Shown: positions 25,593 through 33,482 of the stretch, one piece after another
Layout of the letters: each line of letters begins with the position of its first letter
Numbering within the stretch: position 1 is the first letter of the stretch
From: RHKX01 sp964497825
Lineage (GTDB): Bacteria > Actinomycetota > Thermoleophilia > Solirubrobacterales > 70-9
Length of the DNA: 46,899 nt
Assembly (NCBI GenBank): GCA_964497825.1
Contig: CAZCFA010000013.1
Coordinates: 1 to 46,899, forward strand
Reading direction: 5' to 3'
The notes under the pieces: model-generated
Told to the model about the DNA's origin: nothing
Databases searched by the model: none
Seen by the model: the letters and a program-made list of their open reading frames with translations, nothing else
Made by a program: the position numbers and the translations under genes

Positions 25593-25738
25593 CCGTGGCG
25601 CACGCGGTCGCCCGGCCGCGGCGCACGCGAGTCAGCGAGGTCGCGGCCCGAGCGGTTTGCACGGCTCGTAACGGGCCGTGGCGCACGCGGTCGCCGGGTC
25701 GCGGCGAGCGAGGTCGCGGCCCCGAGCGGTTCGCGAGC
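25593..25738. repeat. Tandem duplication, offset 83 bases
   Basis: CCGTGGCGCACGCGGTCGCC occurs at 25593 and again at 25676. Both are followed by GCGAGGTCGCGGCCC and GAGCGGTT. The second unit is shortened by a deletion of about 20 bases in its middle. It occupies most of the gap upstream of ccmA. Confidence 0.75.
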
Positions 25739-25822
25739 GAGCCGCCGGCCGCCCTCGCCCGCCGGCCCCCACGCCGTGTAACGCGGCTGCCTCAGCAACG
25801 GCCGCGGCACCGCCGTGCCGTC

Positions 25823-25828
25823 TAGCCT
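25823..25828 (+). promoter_or_regulatory. Putative -10 box of the ccm operon
   Basis: TAGCCT lies 7 bases before the GTG at 25836. This spacing favours the GTG at 25836 over one at 25815. Confidence 0.45.
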
Positions 25829-25835
25829 TCCCCGG

Positions 25836-26570
25836 GTGGCCGATCCCGCCCCCGAGCCCGCTCTGCGGGCGAGCTCGCTGAGCCAGGCCTACGGCGAGAG
25901 CTGGGTCCTTCGCGACGTCTCGTTCGAGCTTGCGGCCGGCGCGACGCTGGCGGTGATCGGGCCGAACGGCGCCGGCAAGTCGACGCTGCTGCGGGTGATC
26001 GCGACCCTGCTGCGTCCCACCAGCGGAAGCGTTTCGGTGCTCGGCGCCGAGCTGCCGCGCGAATCGTGGCGGCTGCGCGGCAGGGTCGGCTATCTCGGTC
26101 ACGGGGCGCTGCTCTACCGCGACCTCGAGGCGGTCGAGAACCTGCGCTTCCACGGCCGCCTCTACGGGCTCCCCGGCGACGGCGCCGAGCGGATCGCCGA
26201 GCTGCTCGAGCTCGTCTCGCTCGCCGATCGCGCCTCGACCCGGGTCGGCGAGATGTCGGCGGGGATGGTCAAGCGGCTGGCGGTCTGCCGGGCGCTGCTG
26301 CACGATCCCGAGCTGCTCGTCCTCGACGAGCCGCTCGCCAACCTCGATCCCGCCGGCGCCGAGGTGGTCGCGCCGCTGCTCGGGCCGCGGCCGGGGCGCA
26401 GCCGGGTGCTGGTCACCCACGACGTCGGCGCCGCGCTCGCCGGCGCCGATCGGGTGCTGGCGCTGTGGCGCGACGGCCGCGTTGCCTTCGAGCGGGACGC
26501 GGCCGCGGTCGACCCCGAGCGGGCCCGGACGATCTACTCGGAGCGGTCGCTGCGGGGGGCATCGCGATGA
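25836..26570 (+). CDS. ccmA: Haem exporter ABC ATP-binding protein CcmA
   Basis: A 244-residue ABC ATPase. Walker A is GPNGAGKST, the signature is EMSAGMVKRLAV (in place of LSGGQ), Walker B LLVLDEPLANLD and the switch VTHDV. Identity as CcmA rests on the genes that follow. CcmAB with CcmC and CcmD release haem to CcmE for cytochrome c maturation (system I). It is the first gene of an operon and overlaps ccmB by four bases (ATGA). Confidence 0.88.
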   Translation: MADPAPEPALRASSLSQAYGESWVLRDVSFELAAGATLAVIGPNGAGKSTLLRVIATLLRPTSGSVSVLGAELPRESWRLRGRVGYLGHGALLYRDLEAVENLRFHGRLYGLPGDGAERIAELLELVSLADRASTRVGEMSAGMVKRLAVCRALLHDPELLVLDEPLANLDPAGAEVVAPLLGPRPGRSRVLVTHDVGAALAGADRVLALWRDGRVAFERDAAAVDPERARTIYSERSLRGASR

Positions 26571-27253
26571 GCGGCCCCTCGACCTGGCGCGCGGTGCTGA
26601 CGATCCTCGGCAAGGACCTGCGGGTCGAGCTGCGGACGCTGCAGTCGATCCCGGCGATGGTCCTGTTCTCGACGACGATCTACGTGATCTTCCGCTTCGG
26701 CCTCGACCGCACCGTCCTCGACGGCGGCCTCGCCGCCGGGGTGCTGCTGGTCACGATCCTGTTCGCGGCGCTGCTGGCGATCAACCGGCTGTTCGTCGCC
26801 GAGCGCGAGCAGGGCGGCTTCGAGGCGGTGCGGCTCGCCCCGGTCGACGGCACCGCGCTGTTCTTCGCCAAGGCGCTCGCTCTCGCCGCCTACCTGGTCG
26901 TGCTCGAGCTGGTCGCGATCCCGGTCTTCTGGCTGTTCTTCCTCGACGACGGCGCCGGCCTGCTGCCGCTGCTGCCGGTCGTGCTGCTGCTCGACGCGGC
27001 GCTGGCGACGACCGGCGCGCTGATCTCGCCGATCGCCACGAACTCGACCGCGCGCGACCTGATCGGGCCGCTGGTCCTGCTGCCGTTGCTGGTTCCGGCG
27101 ATGATCGCGGCGAGCTCGGCGGCGGCGAAGCTGCTCGCCGCCGGGGGGCCCTCCTACGAGCAGTACGGAACCTGGCTGCTGACCCTCGGCTTGTACGATG
27201 CGATCTTCCTGCTGGTCGGCTGGGCCGTGTTCGACTTCCTGCTCGAGGACTGA
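26567..27253 (+). CDS. ccmB: Haem exporter membrane protein CcmB
   Basis: A 228-residue protein with about six membrane segments. It begins with ILGKDLRVELRTLQSIPAMVLFS, the usual CcmB N-terminus, and has FVAEREQGGFEAVRLAPVDG, the cytoplasmic loop that contacts the ATPase. Length is typical (about 220). The ATG overlaps the ccmA stop, giving translational coupling. Confidence 0.92.
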   Translation: MSGPSTWRAVLTILGKDLRVELRTLQSIPAMVLFSTTIYVIFRFGLDRTVLDGGLAAGVLLVTILFAALLAINRLFVAEREQGGFEAVRLAPVDGTALFFAKALALAAYLVVLELVAIPVFWLFFLDDGAGLLPLLPVVLLLDAALATTGALISPIATNSTARDLIGPLVLLPLLVPAMIAASSAAAKLLAAGGPSYEQYGTWLLTLGLYDAIFLLVGWAVFDFLLED

Positions 27254-27283
27254 CGACCGGGGCCGAGCGGGACACCGATTCCG

Positions 27284-28024
27284 ATGATCGCGAACCGCCT
27301 GCGGACACTCGCCTTGCTCAGCGCCGCGCTGATCGCGGTCGGCTACGGGCTGGTCTTCTTCTGGGTCCCGAACGAGGCCGACCAGGGCTTCATCCAGAAG
27401 ATCTTCTACCTGCACGTGCCGCTTGCGATCGTCGCCTTGACCGGCTTCGTGATCGGCGGCATCCACGCGATCCGCCACCTCCGCTCCGGTGACCCCGTCC
27501 ACGACGCCCGCTCCTACGTCTCGATCCACGCCTCGGTCATCTTCGGCGTCGCGGTGCTGCTCAGCGGCGCGATCTGGGCGAAGGCGTCGTGGGGCCGCTG
27601 GTGGGTCTGGGACGAGCCGACGCTGGTCAGCTTCCTGATCGTCTTCCTGCTCTATTCGACCTACTACCCGCTGCGCTACGCGATCCCCGACCGCGAGCGC
27701 CAGGGCCGCTACGCCTCGGTCTTCGCGATCGCCGCCGGCGCCTTCGTGCCGCTCAACTTCGCGGTCGTGCGGATGGCCGAGTCGCTCGTCCACCCGCGCA
27801 CCTTCGCGACCGCCGAGGGCGGGCTGCCCGGCGACATGTGGGTCGGCTTCCTCGTCTGCCTCGCCGGGATCGCGGCGCTGTGGCTGACCCTCGTCTGCTT
27901 CGAGCTGACCGCGAAGCGGACCTCGGGCCAGCTCGCGCGGCTGCGCCGGGCGCTCGAGGGCGAGGCCCGCGCCGGCGGCGTCGGCGCCCGGATCGCGCCG
28001 GGGTCGGCCGGGACCGCGGGCTGA
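27284..28024 (+). CDS. ccmC: Haem exporter protein CcmC
   Basis: A 246-residue haem-handling membrane protein with about six membrane segments. The tryptophan-rich WGRWWVWDEP motif binds haem outside the membrane. His in IFYLHVP and in SLVHPR are the expected axial ligands. CcmC loads haem onto CcmE. The gene starts 30 bases after ccmB and shares its last base with the ccmD start (TGATG). Confidence 0.95.
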   Translation: MIANRLRTLALLSAALIAVGYGLVFFWVPNEADQGFIQKIFYLHVPLAIVALTGFVIGGIHAIRHLRSGDPVHDARSYVSIHASVIFGVAVLLSGAIWAKASWGRWWVWDEPTLVSFLIVFLLYSTYYPLRYAIPDRERQGRYASVFAIAAGAFVPLNFAVVRMAESLVHPRTFATAEGGLPGDMWVGFLVCLAGIAALWLTLVCFELTAKRTSGQLARLRRALEGEARAGGVGARIAPGSAGTAG

Positions 28025-28239
28025 TGGCGGCGCTGCTGCTCGCCGCCCCGGCGTTGCCGCTCGACGAGGCCGGCAAGTACGTCGCCGCCGCCTACGTCGT
28101 CTTCCTGCTGCTGCTCGTGATCTACATCGGGATCATGGCGGCGAAGCTGGGCCGGATCTCGCGCGAGCTCGACGAGCTCGCGGAGCTGGCCGAGCGCCGG
28201 AAGTCCGAGGAACCGGCGGTCGGAGAGCCGCGGCCGTGA
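28024..28239 (+). CDS. ccmD: CcmD-like small membrane protein
   Basis: A 71-residue protein with one membrane segment (YVAAAYVVFLLLLVIYIGIM) and a charged cytoplasmic tail (LGRISRELDELAELAERRK). Size, topology and position right after ccmC fit CcmD, which stabilises the CcmABC complex and helps release haem-loaded CcmE. Sequence identity in this family is always weak, so position carries much of the call. Confidence 0.8.
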   Translation: MAALLLAAPALPLDEAGKYVAAAYVVFLLLLVIYIGIMAAKLGRISRELDELAELAERRKSEEPAVGEPRP

Positions 28240-29066
28240 GCGACGCGGTCACGAAGCCGCTGCCGATCACGTTCATCACCGACTACGGCGTCGCCGACGA
28301 CTTCGCCGGCGTCTGCCGCGCGGTGATCGCGCGGATCGCCCCCGAGGCGCGGGTGATCGACATCACCCACGGGATCGCGCGCCACGACGTTCGCGAGGCG
28401 GCCGCGGTGCTCGCCGAGACGGTTCCCTACGGCCCCGCGGCCGTCCACCTCGCGGTCGTCGATCCCGGCGTCGGCGGCCACCGCCGCGCCGTCGCCGTGC
28501 GCGCGGCCGAGGGCGGCCACCTGTTCGTCGCCCCCGACAACGGCCTGCTGCCGCCCGCCCTCGACGCGCTCGGCGGTCCCGCCGAGGCCGTCGACATCAG
28601 CAACTCGCCGTTCCGGCTCGAGCGCGCGTCGGCGACCTTCCACGGCCGCGACCTGTTCGCCCCGGTCGCCGCCAGGCTCGCGCTCAGCGCCGCGCTGAGC
28701 GAGGCCGGCAGGGTGGTCGACCCGGAGTCGCTGGAGCGGACGCCGGTGTCGCGCCCCGAGCTCGAGCAGCACCGCGCCTTCGCCCACGCGATCCGGATCG
28801 ACCGCTTCGGCAACATCTCGCTCGACCTCGACCCCGAGCAGCTCCGCGGCCACCCGCTGGCCGGCGCCCTGCGGGTCTCGGTCGGCTCGCGCAGCCGCCG
28901 CCGGATCGCGGTCCGGGCGACGACCTTCGCCGACGTCCCCGACGGTGCCTTCGTGCTCTACGAGGACTCGTCGGGGAGCATGGCGGTCGCCGTCAACCGC
29001 GGCGACGCCAGCGAGGTGCTCGACGTTCGCATCGGCGATGTCGTCGAGCTCGAGCCGGCGCCTTGA
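28236..29066 (+). CDS. SAM hydroxide adenosyltransferase (DUF62 family)
   Basis: A 276-residue protein of the fluorinase/chlorinase-like fold. FITDYGVADDFAGVCRAVI and HLAVVDPGVGG with VAPDNGLL match the family; bacterial and archaeal members mostly hydrolyse S-adenosylmethionine to adenosine and methionine. The later ATFHGRDLFAPVAARLA and RIDRFGNISLDL are also typical. It starts with GTG overlapping ccmD by four bases and ends overlapping birA, so it is locked into the operon. Why it sits with haem export is not known. Confidence 0.9.
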   Translation: MSDAVTKPLPITFITDYGVADDFAGVCRAVIARIAPEARVIDITHGIARHDVREAAAVLAETVPYGPAAVHLAVVDPGVGGHRRAVAVRAAEGGHLFVAPDNGLLPPALDALGGPAEAVDISNSPFRLERASATFHGRDLFAPVAARLALSAALSEAGRVVDPESLERTPVSRPELEQHRAFAHAIRIDRFGNISLDLDPEQLRGHPLAGALRVSVGSRSRRRIAVRATTFADVPDGAFVLYEDSSGSMAVAVNRGDASEVLDVRIGDVVELEPAP

Positions 29067-29788
29067 CGGCGGCGACCCGGTTCGGCTCGCCGCACGAGCA
29101 CCACGAGCTGATCGACTCGACGAACCGGCGCGCGAAGGAGCTCGCCGCCGCCGGATCGCCCTCGGGGACGGTCGTCACCGCCGCCGAGCAGACCGCCGGC
29201 CGCGGCCGCGGCGACCGGCGCTGGTCGGCGCCGGCCGGGGCGGCGCTGCTCTACTCGGCGATCCTGCGGCCGCTCGATCTCGACCACCTGCTGCTGCCGC
29301 TCGCCGTGCCGCTCGCGGTCTGCGATGCCTGCGAGTCGGTCGCCGCCGTCAGCTGCCGGGTCAAGTGGCCGAACGACGTCTGGCTCGACCAGCGCAAGCT
29401 CGGCGGCGTCCTGATCGAGGCCCGCCCGCCGCAGTGGGCGGTGATCGGGATCGGGATCAACCTCGCGATCGAGCCCGACCGGTTCCCCTCCGGGCTGCGC
29501 TGGCCGGCGACCTCGCTCGGCGGCGGGGTCACCCCGCAGCGGATGCGGGCCGCCGTCGACGCGGCGCTCGATGAGTGGGTCGCGGCGCCGGCCGAACGCG
29601 TCCGCGCCGAGTTCGACCGCCGCGACGCGCTCGCGGGCCGCGCGATCGGCTGGCAGGGCGGGCCCGACGAGGGCGGCCGCCGCGGGGTCGCCGCCGGGAT
29701 CGATGATCGCGGCAACCTGCTGGTGCGGACCAGCGCCGGCGGCCGCGTCGCGCTCGGCTCGGGCGAGGTCCGGCTGCTGCTCGACTGA
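29063..29788 (+). CDS. birA: Biotin--[acetyl-CoA-carboxylase] ligase
   Basis: A 241-residue class I biotin-protein ligase that attaches biotin to acyl-CoA carboxylase carrier proteins. STNRRAKELA, EQTAGRGRGDRRWSAPAG, VKWPNDVWLDQRKLGGVLIE and GIGINLAI are the expected motifs. There is no N-terminal DNA-binding domain, so it is not a repressor. The start is TTG, overlapping the preceding stop as TTGA. It is the last gene of the operon and is convergent with the helicase gene after 17 bases. Confidence 0.93.
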   Translation: MTAATRFGSPHEHHELIDSTNRRAKELAAAGSPSGTVVTAAEQTAGRGRGDRRWSAPAGAALLYSAILRPLDLDHLLLPLAVPLAVCDACESVAAVSCRVKWPNDVWLDQRKLGGVLIEARPPQWAVIGIGINLAIEPDRFPSGLRWPATSLGGGVTPQRMRAAVDAALDEWVAAPAERVRAEFDRRDALAGRAIGWQGGPDEGGRRGVAAGIDDRGNLLVRTSAGGRVALGSGEVRLLLD

Positions 29789-29805
29789 CGCCGGGACGCG
29801 GGCGC

Positions 29806-32370
29806 TCAGGCCGCGCGGTCGTCGGGCTTGCCGTGGTCGGACTTCGAGACCGGTGCCGAGGCCGGCTCGAGCTCGTCGGGATCGACCTTCGCCTCGCCCT
29901 CCTCCTCGCCCGGCAGCGGGTCGTCGATCGGCTTGATCTCCTCCTCCTCCTGCTCGTCGCCGCCCCCGGTCGCGGTCTCGGCCTCCTGCTTCGGCCCGCC
30001 GTCGCCCCCCTCGCGCGAGCGCTTCGAGCGCCGCCGCCTGCGCTTGCCGCCGCCCTTCGGCAGGTTGCGCAACAGCTCGCGGGCGACCGCCGAGGGCTTG
30101 CGGGCCATCCGCATCCGGGCGCCGCGCAGGACCTCCTCGGCCTCCGGCGTGTGCGCCACCGCGGCCGCCAGCAGCGCCACCGCGAGCCGCCGGTCCTGGC
30201 TGCGCGCCGCCTGCACGAGCCGGCGCGCGTTCTTGCCGTGGGCGCGCCCGGAGGAGTTGACGAACAGCCCCAGCAGCCGCTTGGTCTCGGGCCAGCGGGC
30301 GACCGCGTACTCCTCGTGGCAGTCGCGGGTGAACTCGGCGAGCCGCCAGACCCAGGCCTGGGCCTGGTCGCGACGGCCGATCCTGTTCTCGGCCAGCGCC
30401 TGCAGCAGCACCTTGACGCCGGCCCGGCGCTGGTCGCGCTGCCAGGTGCCGACCATGTCGATCGCCTCGTCGAAGGGGTCCGCCTCCTTGGTCATCGCCA
30501 GCTCGCCGAGCGCCTTCAGCTTCAGCTGGGTCGAGCGGTTGCGCTGGATGCAGGTCAGCAGGAAGCGCCGGCGCAGCTCCTTCGCCTGATCGTGCTGGAG
30601 CATCGCCTTCGCCTTGCGCCAGGAGTTCGGCTGCACCCGGGCGCCGGCCAGCGCCGCCCAGACGTGCTGCTCGGAGTAGTCGAGCCGCTCGACCGCGGTC
30701 CGCCACATCTCGCGCTCGAGCACCTGCATCCGGCGCTCGGGATCGGCGGAGACCGGGACCACCCGCTTCTCGACCCGGACCCGCCGGCCGCGGCCACGGC
30801 GGACCGGCCCGACGACGATCGCGCCGCCGCGGTAGACGTCGCGGTCGAGCAGCGAGTGCAGGGTGACGATCGTCTCGTCGTTGCGGGTCGCCGGGTGGAC
30901 GAGGTCGATCACCAGCCCCGCCTCCTTGCCGGCGTTGCGGCGGGTGACGCGGCCGACCCGCTGCTGGTAGATCCGCTTCGAGGCGGTCGGCGCCAGGTGC
31001 ATGCAGATCGTCGCCCGCGGCGAGTTCCAGCCCTCGGCGAGCAGCATCGCGTTGCAGAGCACGTCGACCTCGCCGCGCTCGAAGGCGGCGAGCGTCTCGG
31101 CGAGCTCGCGCTTCGGCGTCTCGCCGGAGACGGCGCGGGCGTTGATCCCGAAGTTGCGCATCGCCGCGGCGACGTTGTTGGCGTGCTTGACCCCGGCCGT
31201 GTAGACGACGCCGGGCACGCGCTTGAACCGCGAGCGGTAGAGGTCGGCGATCGCGACGTTGAACGGCCCCTGGTCGAGCAGCTCGGCGAGCTGCTCCTGG
31301 TCGAAGTCCTGGTCGACCTCGCCCCGCCGCAGCGGCACGTTGGCGAGCGTGCGGACGCCGGGCCCGGGCGGGATCCGGATGCAGCGCAGCGGCGCGATCA
31401 CGCCGCGCCGCGCCGCCTGGGCGAGATCGAAGCGCGAGGTCTGGGTCGGGAACAGGTCGGCGACGTGGCGGGCGATCAGGGCGCCGGTCGCGGTCATGCC
31501 GATGAACACCGGCCCCTGCCAGGCGCGGATGCAGGCGCTCGTCTTCTCGCCGAGCGCGGTGTGGGCCTCGTCGCAGATCACGATCGAGTAGGCGTTGGAG
31601 ATCTTGCCCGCGTTGCGGACGAACCACTGGTAGGTCTCGACCGTGACCGGACCGTCGGCACGGTCCTTGCCCTTCAGCAGCGGCGGTGAGAGCCGGTCGC
31701 CGTAGCCGCGGCCCGAGATCTCGCCGATGAACTGGTCGACGAGGTTGCGGCGGTGGGTGAGGATCAGGATGCCGCCGGTCCGCGAGGCCTCGACGAAGCC
31801 GACCGCGGCGACCGTCTTGCCGGCGCCGGTGGCGTGCTCGAACCAGAAGCGGCGGCTGGCGCCGGGATCGTCGGGGGCGTCGGTGACGATCTCGTCGCCC
31901 TCGCCGGCCGTGACCGGCTCCTCGTCCCAGTCCTGCGGCTCCTCGTCCTCGGCCAGCGCCTCCTCGTCCTCCTCGGTCGCGCCGTTGCCGTTCGCGGGCC
32001 CGGCCCGGCTCGAGCCCGGCTGCTCGGCCTCGGCGATGATCGCGGCCAGGGTTCCGGAGAGGGCGTCGACCTGGTGATCGTTGAGCTCGGCCCCGTCGCG
32101 CAGCAGCGGCGGGTCCTCGGCGAGCACGCGCTCGAGCCCGAGCAGCAGCGAGTAGTTGCGCCGCCACTGCGGCGACGGCTCCTCGAACCCCTCGGCAATC
32201 TCGGCCAGCGCCGAGTCGAACGCCTGCTTGCGGGCGCCGCCCTCGGCGAGGTCCTCGTAGCCCTCGCCCTCGAGCAGGATCGGCTCACGCGTGAACTGCT
32301 GGACGCGTTCGATCTCGGCGCCGGTAGGCGCGGCGGCCGCGGATGCGGCAAATGCAGTCGTGTCAGCCAT
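29806..32370 (-). CDS. DEAD/DEAH-box SF2 helicase with long C-terminal region
   Basis: An 854-residue superfamily 2 ATPase. An N-terminal part of about 160 residues includes an acidic stretch (ATEEDEEALAEDEEPQDWDEE). The motor has ATGAGKT (I), LTHRRNLVDQ (Ia), DEAH (II), GMTATG (III), and in the second lobe AEGWNSPRAT (V) and YQQRVGRVTRR (VI). About 280 residues of helical sequence follow, then a basic patch (KRRRRRSKRSREG) and an acidic disordered tail. No nuclease or methylase domain is fused or adjacent, so it is not an obvious restriction or defence helicase. ATG at 32370 is used; GTG at 32388 is possible. Confidence 0.85.
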   Translation of the reverse strand: MADTTAFAASAAAAPTGAEIERVQQFTREPILLEGEGYEDLAEGGARKQAFDSALAEIAEGFEEPSPQWRRNYSLLLGLERVLAEDPPLLRDGAELNDHQVDALSGTLAAIIAEAEQPGSSRAGPANGNGATEEDEEALAEDEEPQDWDEEPVTAGEGDEIVTDAPDDPGASRRFWFEHATGAGKTVAAVGFVEASRTGGILILTHRRNLVDQFIGEISGRGYGDRLSPPLLKGKDRADGPVTVETYQWFVRNAGKISNAYSIVICDEAHTALGEKTSACIRAWQGPVFIGMTATGALIARHVADLFPTQTSRFDLAQAARRGVIAPLRCIRIPPGPGVRTLANVPLRRGEVDQDFDQEQLAELLDQGPFNVAIADLYRSRFKRVPGVVYTAGVKHANNVAAAMRNFGINARAVSGETPKRELAETLAAFERGEVDVLCNAMLLAEGWNSPRATICMHLAPTASKRIYQQRVGRVTRRNAGKEAGLVIDLVHPATRNDETIVTLHSLLDRDVYRGGAIVVGPVRRGRGRRVRVEKRVVPVSADPERRMQVLEREMWRTAVERLDYSEQHVWAALAGARVQPNSWRKAKAMLQHDQAKELRRRFLLTCIQRNRSTQLKLKALGELAMTKEADPFDEAIDMVGTWQRDQRRAGVKVLLQALAENRIGRRDQAQAWVWRLAEFTRDCHEEYAVARWPETKRLLGLFVNSSGRAHGKNARRLVQAARSQDRRLAVALLAAAVAHTPEAEEVLRGARMRMARKPSAVARELLRNLPKGGGKRRRRRSKRSREGGDGGPKQEAETATGGGDEQEEEEIKPIDDPLPGEEEGEAKVDPDELEPASAPVSKSDHGKPDDRAA

Positions 32371-32724
32371 CTGAGGGCGGTCTTCCACCCGGTCCGGGCG
32401 GGAGCGGGCAGTGAGGTCGTAGGGACGAGGCGATCCGGGCTTCGTGCTCCCGGCCCTGGTCCCGGCGGTTGCGAGTCCCCTCGAACCGCCTCACCATTAT
32501 TAGCAGGGCCGGGAGCGGTTGTTCAACCGCGGCGCCGAACCGCATGGCGGCACCCGCGCCGCAGCGTTGCCGCGACCGCCGCCCTGGTGTGCCGCAGCCG
32601 TGCGCGCATGGGTCCGCATCGTTGCCGTCGTTCGCCGCCCTGGTGCGCCGCGGGCCGCGAGGTGCCGAGCCGGGACCGCGCTGCCGCTACCCTCGGCACC
32701 GGGCGTCCGAGGCGACGATCGACG
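32371..32724. other. 354-bp divergent promoter region with repeats
   Basis: It lies between the minus-strand helicase and the plus-strand TlpA-like gene. A candidate helicase -10 box, TAATAAT on the minus strand, is at 32496-32502 and would give a leader of about 115 bases. On the plus strand TACCCT at 32688-32693 could serve the TlpA-like gene. The middle holds an imperfect tandem repeat (32541-32660). No gene is supported. Confidence 0.45.
32541..32660. repeat. Imperfect tandem repeat, period about 55 bases
   Basis: Two units share a GCA-CGTTGCCG word, then CGCCGCCCTGGTG and GCCGC (32561-32595 and 32616-32651). Each is preceded by a CGCATGG word. It sits between the two divergent promoters. 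Confidence 0.55.
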
Positions 32725-33315
32725 ATGCGAACCGCAACCGACAGCAACCGGGGCCGGGCGGCGCTGACCGCGGCCGCGATCGTCGCCGCGCTCGCGGCCG
32801 CCGCCTGCGGGACCTCCGACTCGACCTCGCCGGCGCCCGACTACGACGCCGCGGTCGCCAAGGCACCGCCGCCGCTGGCGAAGCTCTACGCGCACGGCGA
32901 CGCGGTGCTCGGCGGCGGCGAGCAGGCCTACGAGGCGGCGATCGCCGGCGTCGCCGGCCATCCGGTCGTCGTCAACAACTGGGCCTCCTGGTGCATGCCC
33001 TGCCGGGCCGAGTTTCCCTACTTCCAGCGGCAGGCGGCCGAGCGCCTCGACCGGATCGCGTTCCTCGGCGTCGACTCCGAGGACTCGAAGTCGGCGGCGG
33101 AGACCTTCCTCGAGGACAACCCGCTTCCCTATCCGAGCATCGAGGCGCCCGACAAGGGCGAGTTCGGCCAGTGGGCCGGCACCTCGCTGATCGGCTATCC
33201 GAACACGCTGTTCTACGACCGCGACGGCAAGCTCGTGTACACCCATCAGGGCCCCTACACGAGCGAGGATGATCTCGCCGCCGACATCGACAAGTACGCG
33301 CTCGGCGCGAGCTGA
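32725..33315 (+). CDS. TlpA/CcmG-like thioredoxin-fold lipoprotein
   Basis: A 196-residue exported protein. The N-terminal hydrophobic segment ends in AAAACGTS; Cys28 is a candidate lipidation site although the lipobox has Ala where Leu is usual. The thioredoxin fold has VVVNNWASWCMPCRAEFP (Cys90, Cys93) and the cis-proline loop LIGYPNTLFYD. Such proteins act outside the membrane as disulfide reductases or oxidases. Given ccmABCD 3 kb away, a role in keeping apocytochrome c cysteines reduced (as CcmG/ResA) is reasonable inference, but general thiol exchange is equally possible. Confidence 0.85.
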   Translation: MRTATDSNRGRAALTAAAIVAALAAAACGTSDSTSPAPDYDAAVAKAPPPLAKLYAHGDAVLGGGEQAYEAAIAGVAGHPVVVNNWASWCMPCRAEFPYFQRQAAERLDRIAFLGVDSEDSKSAAETFLEDNPLPYPSIEAPDKGEFGQWAGTSLIGYPNTLFYDRDGKLVYTHQGPYTSEDDLAADIDKYALGAS

Positions 33316-33385
33316 GCCGCCGCGACCGGGCGCGGCCGCCGGCGCGCCCGGGGGCGTGGCCGGGCGACCTCGTCGTCGTCCGGCC

Positions 33386-33416
33386 GGAATCGGTGGTCCC
33401 GGAGACCAGCGATTCC
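33386..33416 (+). repeat. 13-bp-stem hairpin element, copy 2
   Basis: Arms 33386-33398 and 33404-33416 pair at 12 of 13 positions around the loop CCGGA. It lies 70 bases after the TlpA-like stop and 54 bases before the next promoter. It shares GGAATYG/CGATTCC with copy 1 at 9473-9503, while the inner stem sequence is different. Confidence 0.65.
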
Positions 33417-33470
33417 CGACGCACGCGGCGCCGATCGCCGGCGGCGCCGGCGCGGCGGTCCGGCGGCGCG

Positions 33471-33476
33471 GATAAT
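33471..33476 (+). promoter_or_regulatory. Putative -10 box of the nfeD-slipin operon
   Basis: GATAAT lies 6 bases before the GTG at 33483. No ribosome binding site could fit, so the mRNA is probably leaderless. Confidence 0.5.
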
Positions 33477-33482
33477 CGGCCC

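Noticed and set aside
25589..25810. N-terminal extension of the unknown gene at 25205
   Set aside because: The extension crosses an 83-base tandem duplication and is Arg/Pro-rich, unlike the rest of the protein.
28236..29066. Dedicated fluorinase or chlorinase
   Set aside because: The family is mostly SAM hydrolases, and there is no halometabolite cluster or fluorinase-specific insert to support halogenation.
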